Assembly: GCA_033439795.1 (NCBI GenBank)
Contig: JAUTDP010000005.1
Coordinates: 2,633,001-2,697,000, forward strand
DNA: 64,000 bases
Direction: 5' to 3'
Source of the DNA: Sordaria brevicollis
Taxonomy: Eukaryota > Ascomycota > Sordariomycetes > Sordariales > Sordariaceae
Position 1 is the first letter of the stretch, and every line of letters begins with the position of its first letter. A program made the translations under genes and the position numbers. Of the stretch, positions 47,147 through 58,693 are shown piece by piece. Below the pieces are notes generated by a model that saw only the letters and a program-made list of their open reading frames with translations, did no database searches and was not told the DNA's origin.

Positions 47147-47972
47147 CCAAGACATTTACCTAATACACCACACCGTTCGACTCGGTGCCTTGGCGAGGGT
47201 ACCTGCAGGCAAAATGCAGCAAATTCTGAATTGTCCCGGCCCGTTTACAGGCCACGGGGAAGACGACGGCAAGATTTGGATTTGGTCCTGGGAATTGAGG
47301 GCAGTTGCATGCTCTGGACACGCCTCTCAAGCCCCATCACGAGGCTTTAATATCAAGGATCCTTGTATCCAGTTTCACATCACACAAGACGGTACACTGC
47401 ATCTCTTTTTCCCTTCTCTTATTTCCTTCAAGGCCGGATGTAACTAGCACGGAGTAAGTGGGAGGCTTGTTGCCCTAGGTACACCGTATGGAACTCACCG
47501 CCCCTGGCCATGAAGGTACTTGCCCTAGCATCTTAGTCCCCCCCACACGGCCGGGACTTTGGAGAGTCCCCTATCGCAAGTGATCGTCGCCGCTAGGACT
47601 GACTAGTTCAGGTACCCTGGTCTTGAGCCTCATGGCTTGTCGCTTGTCTTTCTCTAGTGATGGACTCACCGATGTCTTTGAGTGGGCGTGTGTGGGCTTG
47701 TGGCTTTTTTGTTGTTTTGACTTTTTTCCCTCTCGCGTGGGAGATGGCGGGAAAGGAATGCAGGGTCTCAGGGATGGCTCCCAAAGAAGTTCCCTTTATA
47801 GGGCTCCTTGAGGAATGCTCGTGAGTCTCGGATTGTCTCTCTTCTTCAGAGTTCACGATCTTCAAGACACGAGCCCTAAACGGTTTTTGGGCAGTGCGGA
47901 TAAGATCATCCTTTCCTTCTTCTTTTCTTCCATCTAGATCAACTTTTGATCCTGTTCAGCCAGCCTCACATC
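47147..47972. other. Spacer between GH12 and GT2 genes
   Basis: Contains the 3' end of the GH12 gene and the promoter/leader of the GT2 gene; the last 70 bp are C/T-rich. No recognised gene or repeat. Confidence 0.5.
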
Positions 47973-50368
47973 ATGACACCAACTCGTCCTGAAGAGACCA
48001 GGCCCACACTCGTGCCTGGTAACAGCTATCTTACAGATCCCTTCCAAGATCCTTCTTCAGACAGCTCATCATCCCAAGGACCTTCGAGGAGACCTTCTAG
48101 TGTAAGTGCAGCAGCAACCACGAGTTCATGTTTTGCAGACGTTGACGACTGACCTCCTTTAAGGAAAATCCTCCCTCGCCTGTTGGCACAACACCACCAG
48201 CAGTTCCTGCGGTTCCTGCGGTTCCTGCCCCTGTGGTTCCTGCTTCCGCTCGTGCTCCTCCGGTTCCTGTTGCCCATCCTCCCCCTCAAATACAGCTACC
48301 TGCTGATGCTATTGTAAGGGAACACCTACGTTGTGTATTGGTCTCACAAGGTGTACGACAGCTAACCTTGAGAGTAAACAGACACCTGCCCCCGCTGCTC
48401 CTCCAGCAGGCGAGGTTCCTCAACAAGAGTTTGACGAGAAGACTGGTGGTGTCTTGAGTCCCGCCGGTGATGTTGAGCAAGGCCGGGCGGCCGCTGCCCC
48501 TGCCGGCGCTGATCCGGAGAAGTCTGACTCGCCACCCCGCAAGAGCAGGAATCCCTTCAAGCGCGGCTACTGGGCTTTTCGGGACACCTACTGCCCCAAG
48601 GAAGAGCCCGGCCTCGTTTTCCCTACCGGGCCCGATGATGAGGAGAAGCTCCGCTATGTGCACACCAACCGCATCCCCCTCTACATCTTCGGCATCATCT
48701 CCTTCCTGACCCTCTCAGCTGGTATGTGGCTGTTCGCCGTCTGCACTCCTATATTTGCCTGGTACGGTGTTTTCGTCGGCTTCCTCAATATCTACCTCAT
48801 CATCTCCTACCTTGTCGGTGTCGTCGGTCGTGACTGGGACTACGATGCTCACAAGAAGATTGTCGAGGAGTTCCCCATTAACGACGAGACCGCCCCTACT
48901 GTCGACGTCTACCTCCCATGCTGCTCCGAGCCTCTTGAGATCTTGGAGAACACCTACAAGCATGTCATCAAGCTCGACTGGCCGGCCGCTAAGCTCAAGG
49001 TCTACGTCCTCGATGATAGCGCCTCCGACGCTGTTCGTACACTTGCGGAGTCTTACGGTTTCAACTACATCGTCCGTGACGACCGTCCCCGTCTTCGCAA
49101 AGCCGGTAACCTCCGCTGGGCTTTCTCTCGCACTGAGGGCGACTTCTTCGCCATCTTCGACGCTGATTTCTGCCCCCGTCCCGATTTCCTCAGGGAGTTG
49201 GTCGTCGAGCACATGGCCGATGACAAGACCGCCATCATTCAGAGCCCTCAGTACTTCAGGGTCACGGATGACCAGACTTGGGTTGAGCAGGGTGCCGGTG
49301 CTACCCAGGAACTTTTCTACCGTGTCGTTCAGGTCAACAGGAACAAGTGGGGTGCTTCCATTTGCGTCGGTAGCAATGCTGTGTACAGACGCGCTGCCCT
49401 CGAAGAGGTTGGCGGTACTGCTGAGATTGGCTTCTCTGAGGACGTGCATACTGGGTAAGACTTTTTCTTTCTTCGTTCTGCGGAATGGGTTGGGCAGAAC
49501 TCGAGTGAGACATGCGCCCCGTATCCCGTATACGGCGCGTGGCGGGTGTGTCACTCACATTCCTCGAGTCTCTTGGTCCCGGTGCCTCACCCCTGCATAA
49601 GGACTATGTTGCTAACCACGACTTAAAACAGATTTGGCGCTGTCGATCGCGGCTGGAAGGTCAAGTACGTCCCTCTCTGCTTGGCCACCGGTATCTGCCC
49701 CAACACGCCTCGCTCGTTCTTCTCCCAGCAGATGCGCTGGGCTCGCGGTTCCACGACTCTCCTGACCACCAAGCACTTCTGGACTTCCAACCTAAACTTT
49801 ATGCAGAAGCTGTGCTATCTCTGTGGTACGTAACCCCGCCTTTGTTTTCGTCGATCCATTGGCCAATCACTAACTCTCTACAGGTCTCTTGTACTACTCG
49901 GCCGTCTCCCTCGGCATCTTCATCTCCCCCATCCCCGGCACCCTCCTCCTTGCCTTCCGCCCCGAGTACTTCAAGTACTACAACCTCGCCTTCGCCATCC
50001 CGTCCATCGTCTACGGCGCCGTCGTCTTCCGCTTCTGGGCCAAGGCCAAGTACGGCTTCAACGTCCAGCACATCATGATCGTGCAGTCGTACGCCTACCT
50101 GACGGCCATCAAGGACCGATTGTTCGGCATCGAGCTCCTCTGGGCGGCGTCGGGCGACAAGAAGGCGCACAAGAGTAACAAGTACCGCAACATGCGCATC
50201 CTGTGCACGCTTTGGACGATTCTGAATGTGGGCGGTATGATCACCGCTGTTGTGTACAGGGTTGGGTTTAAGGGGTTGCATTGGTATCATACCCTGCCGT
50301 TGATCATCTTGTCGACGTATAACTTGTATATTTCGCATTACTTTATTTTTGCGAGTTGGAAGTGGTAA
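47973..50368 (+). CDS. Cellulose-synthase-like GT2 processive beta-glucan synthase
   Basis: Five exons, 47973-48101, 48164-48313, 48382-49454, 49632-49825 and 49884-50368, encode 676 residues with phase-consistent GT/AG introns (62, 68, 177 and 58 bp). About 185 N-terminal residues are Pro/Ala-rich and disordered, with VPA repeats. Two membrane helices (about 191-240) precede the cytosolic GT2 domain carrying every processive-synthase hallmark: DDS (304-306), DAD (353-355), SED (445-447) and QQMRW (483-487). About four C-terminal helices would form the polymer channel. Fungal relatives include Aspergillus fumigatus Tft1, which makes beta-1,3;1,4-glucan from UDP-glucose; cellulose cannot be excluded. 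The TAA stop overlaps a perfect GTAAGT donor, so a further exon is possible. It shares strand with the GH12 gene upstream. Confidence 0.92.
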
Positions 50369-51766
50369 GTCTGTTTGCTGCTAAAAGCAGGGCAGATGGA
50401 GCGGTTGGGACATGGGGATGCCGGGATGGCATGAGTTTTTACTTCGATTCTTTCTTGGGGCCGGACCTTTGCATGGGTCGCCAAAGGGCTCAGTTTTGGG
50501 ATATAACTTTTTTTTTGTTTGGATATAAAGCTGGATGTCGGTGGCATCTAGATCAGATTACGGCTTTTGGGGTACGGGCTACCGGCTGGGGGTCTGGGTT
50601 AAAGACACGGCATGGATGGGATACATACAATGATGGGATGTACGAACGAACTAGCGATGGACTTGATGGATGGAAATGTCTGAAAGCACTGGAGGTCACG
50701 GGCTGGATCTGAGTTACTACCAAAAGTTTGACAATGAATGGACATGAAGAAGATGGGATTGGATACCAAATACTATACCTACATAAGACTAATGAATGGA
50801 TTAAATACCTCAATTTTGCTTCTTAATCTCGTCATTGGCAGTGGCTCTAAGTGCGGAAACAATGAGCCCAGAGACACTTCCCGGTTCAAACTAGAGTGGC
50901 TAGATGTAAAGACGTGGCAAACTTCTAGACTCCTACGAACAAAAGACTTTCCATCTCAAACCATTGCGTGAGTCTGGCATGATACCATTTTTCTCCTATT
51001 CACGAAACTGAAACCATTCTTGCCTAATCACATCTGACTTGGGAGACAGTTCAAGGATAAAGTTGGAAAGTCTCTTTACTTGTTACAACTTTCATGACCC
51101 TGACACAGGTTTGCAGTGCACCCGACGGCTAGCTAGCCGTGACCTTTTGCTCCTGGTTTCAGTTTTCACCTTCAGGATTTGACGCCAATATCCCAGGCAT
51201 CAATCAGACCGGCACGGCGAATGTTTGTGAAAGCTTGTGGGATGCAGGGCTGGTGAGGCTTGAGCTGAGATATCACATCAGGGTCAATCGTGATCTTCAT
51301 CTAGGCTTCCGCTTCAGTTTCTTACGACTGGAACTTTGGAATTGGAGCTGAGGTAGGGGGAGCACATCGATGGGATTTGGTGAGGGAAGTACACAGTGCC
51401 TCACTTTTTTCGTGTTCTTCACGAGGTACATACTCACTACATGCAAGAGAGAGAACACCTTCAAGCTGAAAGCTCGAGCTCAAAACCTGGGAACAGAAGG
51501 GTTTAGGGTACATGTAATTAACGGCAAGTTGTCGATCATATGTCCGAGCTTTACATTAAGGTGGTGGTTGGAGTGATGAAATGCTTCCCGTCCTTGCCTG
51601 TACAGATACGAAAACTGGTCAGTGAGAAATGAGTTACCATCTCTCAATAATGAAGATCTTCGCTAATGAAGGTCTTCAGATTCGACTGCTATCAAACTCT
51701 ATCAGACCTACCAGTCAGAAAGAAGTCAAAGGTCAAAATGCCACTGACGAAAGAGGCGCCTTGTGG
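50369..51766. other. Intergenic, no gene recognised
   Basis: Includes the 3' untranslated region of the GT2 gene. Frames are short and featureless. The right edge is the target duplication of the MITE at 51775. Confidence 0.5.
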
Positions 51767-51774
51767 CTCCAGTC

Positions 51775-52147
51775 CAGCGCTGTAAACAAGTCAAGTCAAG
51801 TCAAATAGGCCTCCCGAATTTGCTTAAGTGGGTCCCGAAAATTCTATAATTTGTTTACTTGGCTATTTGGCAAGTTTGGTCAAGTAGATGCCAAGCCCTA
51901 TATCCGAAGGTCCGGCCCCACCCGGCCCGGCGCCGGGGACCCCCCGGGGACCCCCCGGGGGCTTTCCCGGAAGGAATCCCAGCCTATTTTTACCCCGGAA
52001 GAAAATTCTAACGGTCCGCCAAATACGTCAAATAAATCAAGTTGGAATTTTAAACTTGATTGACAACAACGGGATCCCTGGTTTACTTACTTACTTGCTC
52101 AACTTACTTGATTTGGACCCACCCTACTTGACTTGTCTACAGCGCTG
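51775..52147 (-). mobile_element. hAT-derived MITE (373 bp), same family as the large hAT at 35.8 kb
   Basis: It begins CAGCGCTGTAAACAAGTCAA, ends with the inverted TTGACTTGTCTACAGCGCTG (allowing one mismatch), and is flanked by an exact 8-bp duplication CTCCAGTC (51767-51774 and 52148-52155). Its left end aligns over roughly 95 bp with the reverse complement of the large hAT's right end (shared GAATTTGCTT-AGTGGGTCC core), and its right end with that element's left end, so it lies in opposite orientation. A GC-rich core (ccggggaccccccggggacc, about 51930-51960) is not AT-converted. It encodes no transposase and would depend on one supplied in trans. Confidence 0.9.
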
Positions 52148-52155
52148 CTCCAGTC

Positions 52156-54896
52156 AATCGAATGGCGGGTACATACCTGAATTTTTCTTATCTTTTTCTT
52201 CCACGCCATGAATTTTTTTCTTATCATTTTCATCTTCGCTATCTGCTTGCTACATGTACGTGAAAGGGGCACCGTCGCGCTGTTGAATAGGTTGTCGTCA
52301 ACTCGTCACGAACCAATCGGAAATTGATCGACGTTTGTGGCTTGCTGAGGCTGGCGGTGAGATCGGTGTGGTGAGGTTGGTACCTGAGCTGAAGTGAGCT
52401 GAACTAGCTCCTTAGTGGTATTCAGCAAACTCCCATGGCCATTGGATCGATCATTGGTGAGATAAGGCATCAGTGCCTGAATGTGATTGAACAATTGCGC
52501 AGAGATGGGAAAGGGGTGAGACTGGGTGCGATTCGTCAATCGCGATTGCAAGTTCACATGAGGATCGTCAAGTGTTTTGACGCCGACTCGCCGACTCGCC
52601 GACTCGCCGATTCGATGACCCGAAGATGAAGATCGAGATGCCGTTCTCTCTGAACATGCTGGTCTGGTTCTTGGCATGGTCTTTGGGTGCCATCTTCCTC
52701 GTAAGGTCTACACCTTCAGACTGCAGCTGTATTGCTCTTCTCTATCACTCATATTGTGTGCCCCTCTTAACGATTAGTGAAGACTTCAACTGATGATGTG
52801 CGTTCGGACTGGGAGTGCCAAGCCGGAAACTTCCTGCTCTTTATCTCATTTCACCCCATCTCCCCTTTTGCCCCCGCGCTGTACGTTCATGTTCAATCTC
52901 TTACCTGGCAACGTCTTCATTCCCTTCTGCTTCTCATTCTCCGACGCACTTTGTCTCGCAGATGTTGATATTGCGTCTACTTCGGGGAGCAAGTTCGATG
53001 TAACGATCCCTCGACCCTCGATTCATGTCGCGGTATGTCGCGGTATGTTACCCCACCTTTCCGTCCTCCTGCTCTGTCCTTCCCCCCTATGTTCTCTTGT
53101 TGCTCCCGCCCCAACACAAAGTTTGTCGTATCAAGAGAAATCACGATGCTCAACAGCAATAGTCAACTGTCGTGATTATCAATACTTGGCGCTGTGTCCC
53201 AAGCATCAATATGTCTAGCATGGCCGCATGAAGCTTGTCTTGGTACATTCCAGGCAGGCCAGGCAGGCAATTAGTCGTACCACAACCACTCTGGACCCTA
53301 TCCCAGAACAGTCGGGTCGGACCACGTTGAGACAACAAGGGAGGAACAGATTGGAATGGAGGGGCGGGATACATATTAAGAAGCTTCTGACTGACTGACT
53401 CAGTTATTTCCGGTGGCGTAGAATGAACGTTGAGGTGGTTCAGAAGAGAGAGTGAGAGAAGAGAGAAAAGAGGGGCAAGTGATGGTATGGGTTGAAAGGT
53501 CCGGTTGCATACCACAAACATTCCTTTCTCCTGTTGTTGTTGTTGTGGTGGTGGACTGGTGGTGGAGAAAAAAAAAAACATGTGGGAGCGGGAGGGAAAC
53601 TGGATGAACCCGAGACATGGCTTTTTCGGGCGGCGTCTATGGGAGGTATCGTGGCCACTTCCCTTCTCTCCCGACGTTGCCTACCTTCTTTCTCTTCCAC
53701 TTCCACTTCTACGCCCACCTTCTACGCCACCCACGCCTCCAATACCACATCCACGTTCACGTCCACGCGAAACCAACTCCCGAAGCCGAAAGGCCACATT
53801 CACAATGTCTCGCATTGCGCAGCGCGCCTCACAGTAACGATAACGCCTCCTCCGGGAAAGGGAAATGACACCCTTCTAGAAGAAACGATGAAACCCGACG
53901 GACGGCAAAGCCACGGAAGCAACACTGGAGGTAATTACCGGACGAGAATTGGCTTGCGCGCCGCCCGTCGACCCGTCCGCCGACCCGCCGACCAGCCATC
54001 CAACTCACTCACGATGATACCGACTATGCAACGGTACTTCATACCTTACCGGATGGACCCGACGGCTTGCAGACATTTTATGTGCAGCTAGCCTGGAATT
54101 GCAGCGAGTGCGTCGCCTCGAGAAGTGCCTAGGCAAAGGTGCGCTAGGCAGATTACAGGAGCTGCGCAGATGCAACTATCCCGAGCGTGCTAGGCGAGGA
54201 AAGCCGCAAAGCTTTTATTGACGGCGGTGTTGATACAAGTCCTTGTGGTTGTGAGACACGAGTGCCACGAGGTTGTTGTGGCTGCCTGCGTTGCGACACA
54301 CAGGGCGTCGCGGGTGGGAATTGGACAAAGTATCGTAGGCAGATTCCTCGTCGAGAATGGTAGGGTCGGAACGGCAGTGTAAAACAACTGCCGTATCACC
54401 GGAACACAGACCCTTCAAATCTGCGGAAGCTTCGTGGAATGACTGGCTGGCGACGGTCAACACGACATGAACTCAATCTGGATTTGCAACGAGGGAAAGC
54501 AAGTTTCACGGGGATTTGATGTCGTGGAATCAGGACTCGTATACCAACTAGGCATTCCAGGAGGCTTTTCCGTGGGTTTTCTCGAGCGAGTATCACCAAC
54601 CAATTCTCCGCGTGTTGTGCACTCTGCATCGCCAGTCGCTACTGCGAGGAGCAGATTGTTATGTCGCTATCGCCATTGCATGAATTCTCAGGGTCTTGGG
54701 GTATTCCATGTTGGAAGACGAAGGATTTGATGAGGGAAAATTGTCCGTAAATGCACATGTCGTTAATTGCCAATTCCGTTCCGAATGCGACCGGCGGGTA
54801 TCTAATCGTCAAGCTTGCCAGATATCCAATTTGTTTCTTCATATTCGTCGCGCTTCTCGCCAAGACCATTCTTCATTTCCAGTCCACCGCCGGCGT
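52156..54896. other. Intergenic, no gene confidently recognised
   Basis: Contains a CGCCGACT octamer repeated four times (52581-52612, last copy with one change) and a GTT/GTG-rich run near 53533-53560. Frames up to 199 codons (53492-54091, plus) are compositionally odd and overlap both strands. A 123-codon minus-strand frame from ATG 52677 covers the octamer repeat; I do not call it. Confidence 0.4.
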
Positions 54897-56221
54897 TCAA
54901 ACAATCGGTTTCGGCACCCGCTCCAGGGGAGTAACCACGGGACTATCGGCATACGGACTGATGGCGCCATCCTCCGACGAGACTGCAGCGGGCGACGCGA
55001 GTCCCGGACTCTGCTCCGCATCCAATATGCTCCTCGCATCCATCCGATCCTCCATCTTCCTCCTCCAGGGGCGATAGATGAGCACGGAAGCCAGGCCGAC
55101 GACGACGAACAAGCCGCAGATGCAGCCGCCAATAACGTCGTAGTGGTCGCCTATCGCTTCGACTCCATCCCAGAACCGGCCCGTTGGCTCGGCCACGTTG
55201 TAGGCAAGCGACAGGATCTGGATGACGCCGATGAAGGCCGACACGACGACCGTGATCCCGGTAAGAACAATCGAGTAGTACAGGATGGCGACAACGTCTC
55301 GCGAGAAGGCTTTGGATGTGTACAGGGCCATCATCAGGGCGCCGTCGGTGGTGTCGAGCATGCACATGCCGGCTGGTGTAGCAATTCGTTAGCAATCTTC
55401 TCTCCGTGTCTCCATAAGGTAGGATCGGGAAACTCACCAGTAAACAAGATCGGAAAGATCAAAATCAACCAAATGCTCGTCCCCTGCACCGCCTGGATAC
55501 TCGCAATACCCAACAGCGCAATCTCCGAACTCGTATCAAAACCAAGTCCAAACAGTACTCCAAGCGGGTACATCTTCCACGGCCGATCCACAATGGCAAA
55601 CACCCGTCTAAACACCCTCGCCAGAAACCCAGCGCCCTCGAGCTGCAAATTATTCATGGCCTCCTGCTCCTCTTCCGCTCGCAGGTCTTCTCCATCCTCC
55701 ACCCTTCTGCGTCGGTCTCTCTGCTCCCTGAGCACAACCCTCAACCTCTTAACAAGCTTGTACAAAACCCACCCGTTCCCGATACCCAACACAATCAAGA
55801 AAGCCGCTGACACAGAAGTACCAATGATCCCTCCCACCCTCTGGAAGTTATCAAACTTCTCCCTCAGCGCGCCGCTGGTGGCAGCGACGACGATACAGGT
55901 AATGATAACGATAGTGCTGTGTCCCAAGCTGAAGAAAGTGCCGACAGCAACGGGTTTCTGGCCCGTGGCGATCAAGCGACGGGTCATGAGGTCGATGGCG
56001 GAGATGTGGTCGGCGTCGAGGGCGTGGCGGAGACCGAGCGTGTAGGACAGGACGGCGGGAGAGATCATTTTGGGGAAGTAGTGCAGGGTGATGCCGACGC
56101 CGGCCCAGACGAGGCAGTTGATGAAGATTAGGAGGCAGATGAGGTGCAGGGCCGGGCGGGGGATGTAGGAGAGGGGTGGCGGCAGGGGCACGCGGGGGAT
56201 GCGAAGTTTGAGGCCGGCCAT
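54897..56221 (-). CDS. NiCoT-family high-affinity nickel/cobalt transporter
   Basis: Two exons in transcript order, 55438-56221 and 54897-55372, join across a 65-bp intron (GTGAGT...CAG) to give 419 residues. ATG 56221 is the only in-frame ATG near the N-terminus; the frame upstream is Arg-rich without one. NiCoT permeases import Ni2+ or Co2+ across the plasma membrane; in fungi nickel serves urease. The signature RHALDADHI is at residues 65-73 (HxxxxDH metal site), followed by FFSLGHS near 97 and LGFDTSSE near 226-233, the second family signature. The intron falls just before AGMCMLDTTDG, the fourth signature. About eight membrane helices are visible, with a charged cytoplasmic loop (about 157-205), and a Ser/Pro-containing tail. 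Family call very strong; Ni versus Co preference unknown. Confidence 0.94.
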
Positions 56222-58693
56222 GTTGTCGATGGGGTCGCGAGGGCGGCGACGGCGGCGGCGATGAAGTTGGAGCTTGGAGGGAGGAGACGCGTTTGAGCTC
56301 GAGAGCAAGCTGGTCGGGTCTTGTGGCCGTGTTATATATGCTTCGTGACTTTGTCGTCGTTCGCGGCGCGCCGATTGCCGGGGGACCTTGATGGGTGATT
56401 CCTCGATTACGTAAAATGGCTGGGGTTGATTGTTTACCCGGGAGCGACTCCGACGAGCTTGTCGCGAAGACGATCAATTGGTGATATCGAGACTGGGTTG
56501 TTCCTCGTCAGCGGTCTTGTCAGCCCTGGGTCTGAGATCTAGTAATCCTTAGAGCATGTTGAGCGCTTGCCTTCCTCGATGAAGTGAAGGACAGATGATG
56601 AAGGAGAGACGAGGGAAGAGAGAAGAGGGAAGATGGACAAGATCGTCCGTGAAAATTCTCACCCTCCCCTCGCTCTTCTTCCCTGCATGTCGTGCTTGCT
56701 ATCCCATCGGCAATCTTGCCGAATTGAGGCTCTCGTTGCGCCCGTTGATCGGAGTGACTGAATTCTCTGCGTTCGCTGTTACGATGCTATTTTCTTGGAA
56801 TTCTCCACGAACAAAGTCTTGGAAGATGGAAAAAAAATCCAATGGCCGTTGGGCGTTGCCAATCACAAAGTACCCCTCCATGGCGATAAGCAAGTGATGG
56901 GCGCGATAAGCTTTGCGACCAAAGCTTATCTTATCATTACTCGACCAAATTAGTAAGGCTGCGTGGGGTCCGGTCACCTCCGGCCCTGCTCCGGCTCAGG
57001 AACGGTGGGCACGGTGGGGTCGTTCCCGCTGCGGGGTTACCAGGAGTTGCTCAGTTCAAAAGTTCTTGTGTAAGTGTTAGTGCAACCTACTGAAGAAAAA
57101 AAAAGTTGCGGTTGGAGATGTGACCAGCCAGCTTTGAGGCTTCTTCCACGTGGCTTTTTAGATAGAGTAAAGACTTATCCGAGTTTCGGCGATCTTGAGA
57201 GTCCCGTATCAGTTCTCTTGTCATGTAGTTCCGAAAATTCACATTTGTTGTGCATCGAGAACCCTGATGGTCGGACCAGATACTCAGCGCTCGTGCACTA
57301 ACATTATAAAGCCTATGGCATACATTGCAGGGTGCCGTGTGCACAGGCTGTCCGACCCCCGACGGAGAAATAGCAACTTGCTTCCTTCCCTCCTGCAACT
57401 TTCCACAACACCAGGGAATATCAAGACCGGCAGCTAGGTACCTGGAGACGAGACACAAGGCCATCGGGGTGGCTCTCCAGAACGTATATAACAGATGCAT
57501 AGAAATAGACGGAAGAGAAGGCACAAATCACACAGGGATACAAGGCCATCACAGACAGTGATAGCAATTGGGAGGGATTACAAAGCTGCACAAAGTAGGG
57601 GAATGGAAATAGAGGGAAACTGGACGAGGCATGGAAATTGGAGAAGGGATGAAAATTTGAGTGTCGTCGTCACAGTTAAGCTATCGAAGCAATACCATGA
57701 ATGACTTGAGAGCTAAGATTGCCCGGGAAGAACTTTACCCGTGCCTCTGGGAGTAACTCGCTAACTCCGTCGCCTGATGTAAACTAGCGAATACAGCTAT
57801 TGGTGATCCTCTCGCTGGCTTTTATAGAGCCTCATCGCTTCGTGTCATCCAGCTTCATAGATAAATACAACATAGTTTGGTTGGTACCATAGCTTCTTCC
57901 ATAAAAATTTGTTATCGGAGTCTGCACAATAGTGCAAGAGGACGTCGTAGAGTCTCATGCTAACAACCAACCACGCTGTAAGCTTCTCAATCCTGTTAGC
58001 GCAGTACTTGCCTCGGTTTGGTAGCAAATCTTAGGCACAAGGCAGTAGGACAACGACATTGAACGCCACGCAGAGGAAACACTAAAACAAGGATCTGAAG
58101 CAGGAATATTACTACCTTGATACCCTTTCCTTGCAAGAGAATGTCTAGAACGCTACATAGTTGAGTTACGAAGTTGTACGTCGAGAAAACCCAGGCCTCC
58201 AAGCGAAGAAGTCAGCGAATTAGTGGAGATCGTCTCCACAATGCCAAGACATGCGAATAGCTTCAACACAGGTCACAGATTGCACGCCATAAACTGGATC
58301 ACTTAACTCCAGATGGTGCTTCATTTCTCGAAGTATGGCAAAACTAATTACTGGTAATTGGAGGGACGTCTGTGAATCGACGTGGACGCAGGAAATGATC
58401 ATCACGGCGAGTTAAAGAGATTGAGGAATCAGAAGAGCAAGGGGGAAACGGACGGCCTCTCATTCAATCTCAGGTAGAGCAGAGAGGAATCCTCGTTCAA
58501 ATAGCACAAACAAGCATACGAATCTATTAATCGACGCTCATCTACCTAGAATTACCTGGACAAAAGTTATCCGCTGCAACCATCGCTACGTATCCAATCT
58601 GCTTCCCAACTTCGTTTCCCGGAAAACCTTTCCAACCTTTCCAACTTTCTACAGATATACCTGCACTTCACCACCATCCCCAAATCTCAACCC
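56222..58693. other. Intergenic, no gene recognised
   Basis: The first few hundred bases are the promoter of the nickel transporter. The remainder is moderately AT-rich with short overlapping frames. The last 200 bp before 58694 are the likely 3' end of the zinc-finger gene. Confidence 0.45.

Noticed and set aside
52306..52677. 123-codon minus-strand frame with ATG
   Set aside because: Short, crosses an octamer repeat, no domain; not separable from chance.
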